Assembly: GCF_016859285.1 (NCBI RefSeq) | Contig: NC_053420.1 | Span: 22,469,045-22,533,044, forward strand | Direction of reading: 5' to 3' | Source of the DNA: Xiphias gladius | Lineage: Eukaryota > Chordata > Actinopteri > Istiophoriformes > Xiphiidae | Length of the DNA stretch: 64,000 nt | Shown here: positions 61,301 to 64,000 of the stretch, piece by piece | Numbering within the stretch: position 1 is the stretch's first letter | Layout of the letters: every line of letters begins with the position of its first letter | Notes under the pieces: generated by a model | Seen by the model: the letters and a program-made list of their open reading frames with translations, nothing else | Databases searched by the model: none | Told to the model about the DNA's origin: nothing | Program-made: the position numbers and the translations under genes

Positions 61301-63240
61301 TTTAAAAAAGTTGAAAATTCAAATTTTTCTTATCCAAAAATACAGGCCTATTTTAAAGCTGTTTACCAGACATTTTGCATATTTTATTGGATCAGAAAAG
61401 TTGGATGACCATTTGAAATAGGCTCAGTAATAATACTTTTTTTTTTTGGACGTTAACTTGCTGAACATACCTGAAGAACTCCACCATAAATTTGTGATAA
61501 ATTTAGTGTTAGACCACTTTACTCTCTGCTTTGTCTTTGTGCTGCAGTATAAACCTAAAGTCTCACATCATGTTGACAATATCTTGGCCATATAAATGGC
61601 TTTTTTCATGTAGTATTTCTGGATTTCACCCATGTTATGTTGAAGAAAAAAATCCAGATGACTTAAGACCTAAGATTCTTGTTTTGGTTGCTATTATTCT
61701 CTGAGCTGATTCTCATACGAACATCTCCAGTGAAAAAAAAACTACCATGTATCTAAAATGTAGAGGTCACAGACTGAAGGGCGATACAGTCCTACACGGT
61801 GGAGTGAAATATCACTCGAAAAGAGAAATTGAAAAAAACAAACTGAGTGCGACTCTCGTGCCATTTGTAGCTGTTTGGCTCCCTCTAATGGACATTTGAG
61901 AGAGGAAGAAGGGAAAGTGTCAATATCGGCTATACAGGTCGATCACATCAGGTTTGGTTTGTCGGCAACTGGTCTAAATCTTCTAAATCACCATGTTTCC
62001 CATTTAGATGAGCTGCACCAGAACTTCATTTTAAACCCAAAATATTCTGATTAAAATGAACCCAGAAGGAGACAAAGAGAACATTAAACATAATGCAGCG
62101 TTTGTGACATGACATGCCTCGGATACCTTTCCTACTTGCTGCCTCAGAGCGGACGCAAATAGTTGATAGGAGACTGGTTAGTTAAAACTCTCTGCCGCAG
62201 CTGAGGCACCAGCTGTATTGACTCGCTCATATTCCATTTTCAAAATGAATGGCTATATTGGCTCTATGATGACAATCCTAATCCTAGTAACCAAGTTTTC
62301 TTTAGATAAACGTGGTTGCCTGCTCTCACTGACCTGTGTCAGCTAAAGAGATACCAGCTAGTATTGAGCACCAAAGTTTAGCATCTGTAATCATCATTTT
62401 TGTGTTTCCCAGCAGATCAATCTCCTCAAAACTTGGCAAATTATTTAAAGGTTGTCTTCAAGTGTGTTTTTCAAGCCAAGTTAACAGAACTGATGAGTTT
62501 TTCTCTCTTTCTAACAGGCTACCCAGGTTTTCAGACTACTACCTACACCAGTCGCAGTTACTCTGGAATCGCGCCTGGTTACACTTATCAGTTCCCAGGT
62601 AAGTCCGTAATTCACCTTACAGCTGATTCAGGCTTTATACGTGGAGAGAAGGCAGGCTAAAGGATACGGGCTGTGGCATGTAGTAGTTGATTCAGCTGTG
62701 AGCACCGGGGTCATGAAATGTATTCCAACTAGGAGACCCATGTGGAGGGATACATACACTGACACACGGTTAATACCATATTAACATCACTAGAGTCTCT
62801 GGCTGCTTGTGGATATTAACAGTTTGATTTTTAAATTGTTCCTGTTGCTTTTCAAACTTTCCTCCCTCGCTACACATGTTTCAAATCTCAAATGTTGGTC
62901 ATTGTCCTTTGATTTGGGATATTTGCCTGTTTTCCTCTTATATTCTTCTGTGTTTATTTTATCTACTTATGTAACCCCCTTTCATTTGGCTGTGGCGCCC
63001 CTCCTTTTCCTTTGCTCCCCCCTTCCTGCTCTTCATTACTGTAGATTTTAACTTGCTGTGCCTGTGTCTCCATGTTAACTTTCTACTGTGGCTACATGTC
63101 TGAGTTTGTGTGGCTTTATAGTCTGGCCGGTGGATGGTGACTGTATTTACAAGGCGCTCTCTCTCGACCTTCTCTGTTTCTAGAATTCCATTTAGAGAGG
63201 ACCCCACTCCTGACATCATCCCACCCCCCTGAGCTGGCAG
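43274..63240 (+). CDS. msi1: Musashi-1 RNA-binding protein (partial; 3' part beyond the window)
   Basis: Musashi-1 binds UAG-containing motifs in 3' UTRs and controls translation in neural stem and progenitor cells. Eleven coding exons: 43274-43338, 43838-43878, 44661-44742, 44909-44993, 53685-53726, 54243-54335, 59633-59681, 60525-60607, 60879-60996, 62518-62598 and 63184-63240. All phases match and give 265 residues plus one base. RRM1 has RNP2 MFIGGL (24-29) and RNP1 RGFGFVTY (63-70). RRM2 has IFVGGL (113-118) and RGFGFVTF (152-159). Then come [34 protein letters not shown] as in MSI1 (split here at the Met-Pro), and [16 protein letters not shown]. The segments [14 protein letters not shown] and FPEF(R/H)xERTPL separate MSI1 from MSI2. 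The next exon (family: AIPLTAYGPMA...) is past the edge. Intron 4 is 8.7 kb. Confidence 0.96.
44625..44645. repeat. poly-C tract in the msi1 exon 3 acceptor
   Basis: Twenty-one C residues ending 15 bases before the exon 3 start at 44661, so the run serves as most of the polypyrimidine tract. Confidence 0.95.
44994..53684. other. msi1: msi1 intron 4
   Basis: An 8.7-kb intron with no exon recognised. Besides the CA repeat it has short CA/GT runs (46178-46193, 46501-46515) and an ATCT run near 49528-49547. The rest looks mostly unique. This is the usual kind of place for neural enhancers, but none can be called by eye. Confidence 0.6.
45168..45212. repeat. (CA)n microsatellite in msi1 intron 4
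   Basis: About 22 CA units, 175 bases after exon 4. Confidence 0.95.
54415..54952. mobile_element. nonautonomous hAT transposon with 8-bp target duplication
   Basis: It begins CAGTGGTTCCCAACC and ends GGTTGGGAATCACTT, which are inverted ends of the hAT type. It is flanked on both sides by the identical octamer CTCTAATG (54407-54414 and 54953-54960), the 8-bp target duplication expected of hAT. The 538-base interior has no transposase; it holds irregular repeats of a CATTTATCCATTAGCTATTT-like unit. Confidence 0.88.
57437..57466. repeat. (GA)n microsatellite
   Basis: About 14 GA units in msi1 intron 6. Confidence 0.9.
58254..58317. repeat. (GT)n microsatellite
   Basis: About 28 GT units with TTT and GC interruptions, in msi1 intron 6. 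Confidence 0.95.
60997..62517. other. msi1: msi1 intron 9
   Basis: A 1.5-kb AT-rich intron with no recognised feature. Confidence 0.7.
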
Positions 63241-64000
63241 GTCAGTGGCTCCTCACTCCTCCAAGGGCCCAGAAAGGGAAAAAAAACAAAACAAAACAAA
63301 GATATTTAGGAGCAGAAAGTCAAATGAAACTGCTGTGCGTTTTTGCAGTACTGCTGCTAAATGCACCCGGATGTCTGAGAATCTTCAAAGATGCAATGTA
63401 GAGCAAAAGCTTAACTGACCAAGGATCAGTTTGGATTCAGAGGTCTAAGGCTGCGTTTTCATTATCCTGTTTGATCCTGTTTGACATTGGATATGAGGTT
63501 TAGGTTTATTTGAAAGTTTTTTTCGAGAGTCACTACAGACTTTCAGAGTGGTTTCAATCTGAACATCACATACACAAGTATATGTCGAACTATTCCTGTA
63601 AGTGGTATGTAAAGCGACTGTTCTAGTGATGAGAACAGTTTATTGTTACTCTAACAGTAAACCATTGTCCTCAGGGGACAAAGTGGGCAAAAGCGTTTGT
63701 AGTTTTGTACAATCATTACACTCAAGTGATTTTTCAGCTGTTGTAGAAACGCATCTTTAGAGAAATCTGTGATGCTGTGGCTCCACTAATGACCCCTTAA
63801 ACTTACAATGAGCTATCTCTCCCTGTGAATTCTGGGGTCCTATTTACAAAGTGTCTTATCTTACCATTAATGGTGCTAAAAGCTCCTAGAAAAGAGCTGT
63901 TCACGAAGCTGCTGAGAGTGACTTCCTGACAAACTGAGAGAACTCCCAAGCTAAGATAAGGTGCGGGGTCAAAGGGTAAAAATGAAATGAGATTAAATGT
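63241..64000. other. msi1: msi1 intron 11 (open at the window edge)
   Basis: Begins with the GTCAGT donor after exon 11. No further msi1 exon is seen before the window ends. Confidence 0.75.

Overview
This window reads as nuclear DNA from a ray-finned fish, most likely a spiny-rayed teleost. The genes have introns and code for vertebrate-specific proteins. Long CA/GT microsatellites, teleost-type DNA-transposon remnants and compact intergenic spaces also fit. There is one 500-N assembly gap at 2501-3000. I recognise five protein-coding genes. Exon boundaries were worked out by hand from splice sites and reading-frame continuity, and every exon junction called here is in phase.

Layout: (1) 1-3780, minus strand: the 5' end of citron kinase (cit), with a noncoding first exon, the start-codon exon and part of the next exon, which runs into the gap; its promoter has a textbook cell-cycle layout. 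(2) 5736-7730, minus: a complete beta-B3 crystallin (crybb3) with a TATA-type promoter, five coding exons and an unusual 48-residue C-terminal tail mostly of X-Pro dipeptides. (3) 10059-24657, minus: the orthologue of human KIAA1671, a tankyrase-binding-protein relative, in nine coding exons (about 1501 residues), including a 2.4-kb exon with a 192-bp in-frame tandem repeat. (4) 28910-33672, plus: a complete unc119b (243 residues, five exons), head-to-head with KIAA1671. (5) 43274 to beyond the right edge, plus: musashi-1 (msi1), with eleven coding exons visible (both RRMs and the following linker) before the window ends.

The order cit - crybb3 - KIAA1671 - unc119b - msi1 joins genes that lie on human chromosome 12q24 (CIT, UNC119B, MSI1) with genes on 22q11 (KIAA1671, CRYBB3). 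That is what an unbroken ancestral 12q/22q linkage block would look like. The genes are not a pathway: they act in cytokinesis, the lens, the cytoskeleton or tankyrase biology, lipid-modified cargo transport, and RNA regulation in neural progenitors.

The rest is introns and intergenic DNA. It holds microsatellites, a decayed Tc1-like transposon, a nonautonomous hAT element with an intact 8-bp target duplication, a fold-back pair of Tc1-type ends, a MITE-like teleost repeat, and two dispersed copies of one unnamed repeat. I found no tRNA, rRNA, CRISPR or viral genes, and no wholly new system. The most interesting items are the crybb3 tail, the KIAA1671 helix repeat, repeat tracts placed at splice acceptors, and the compact CDE/CHR promoter of cit.
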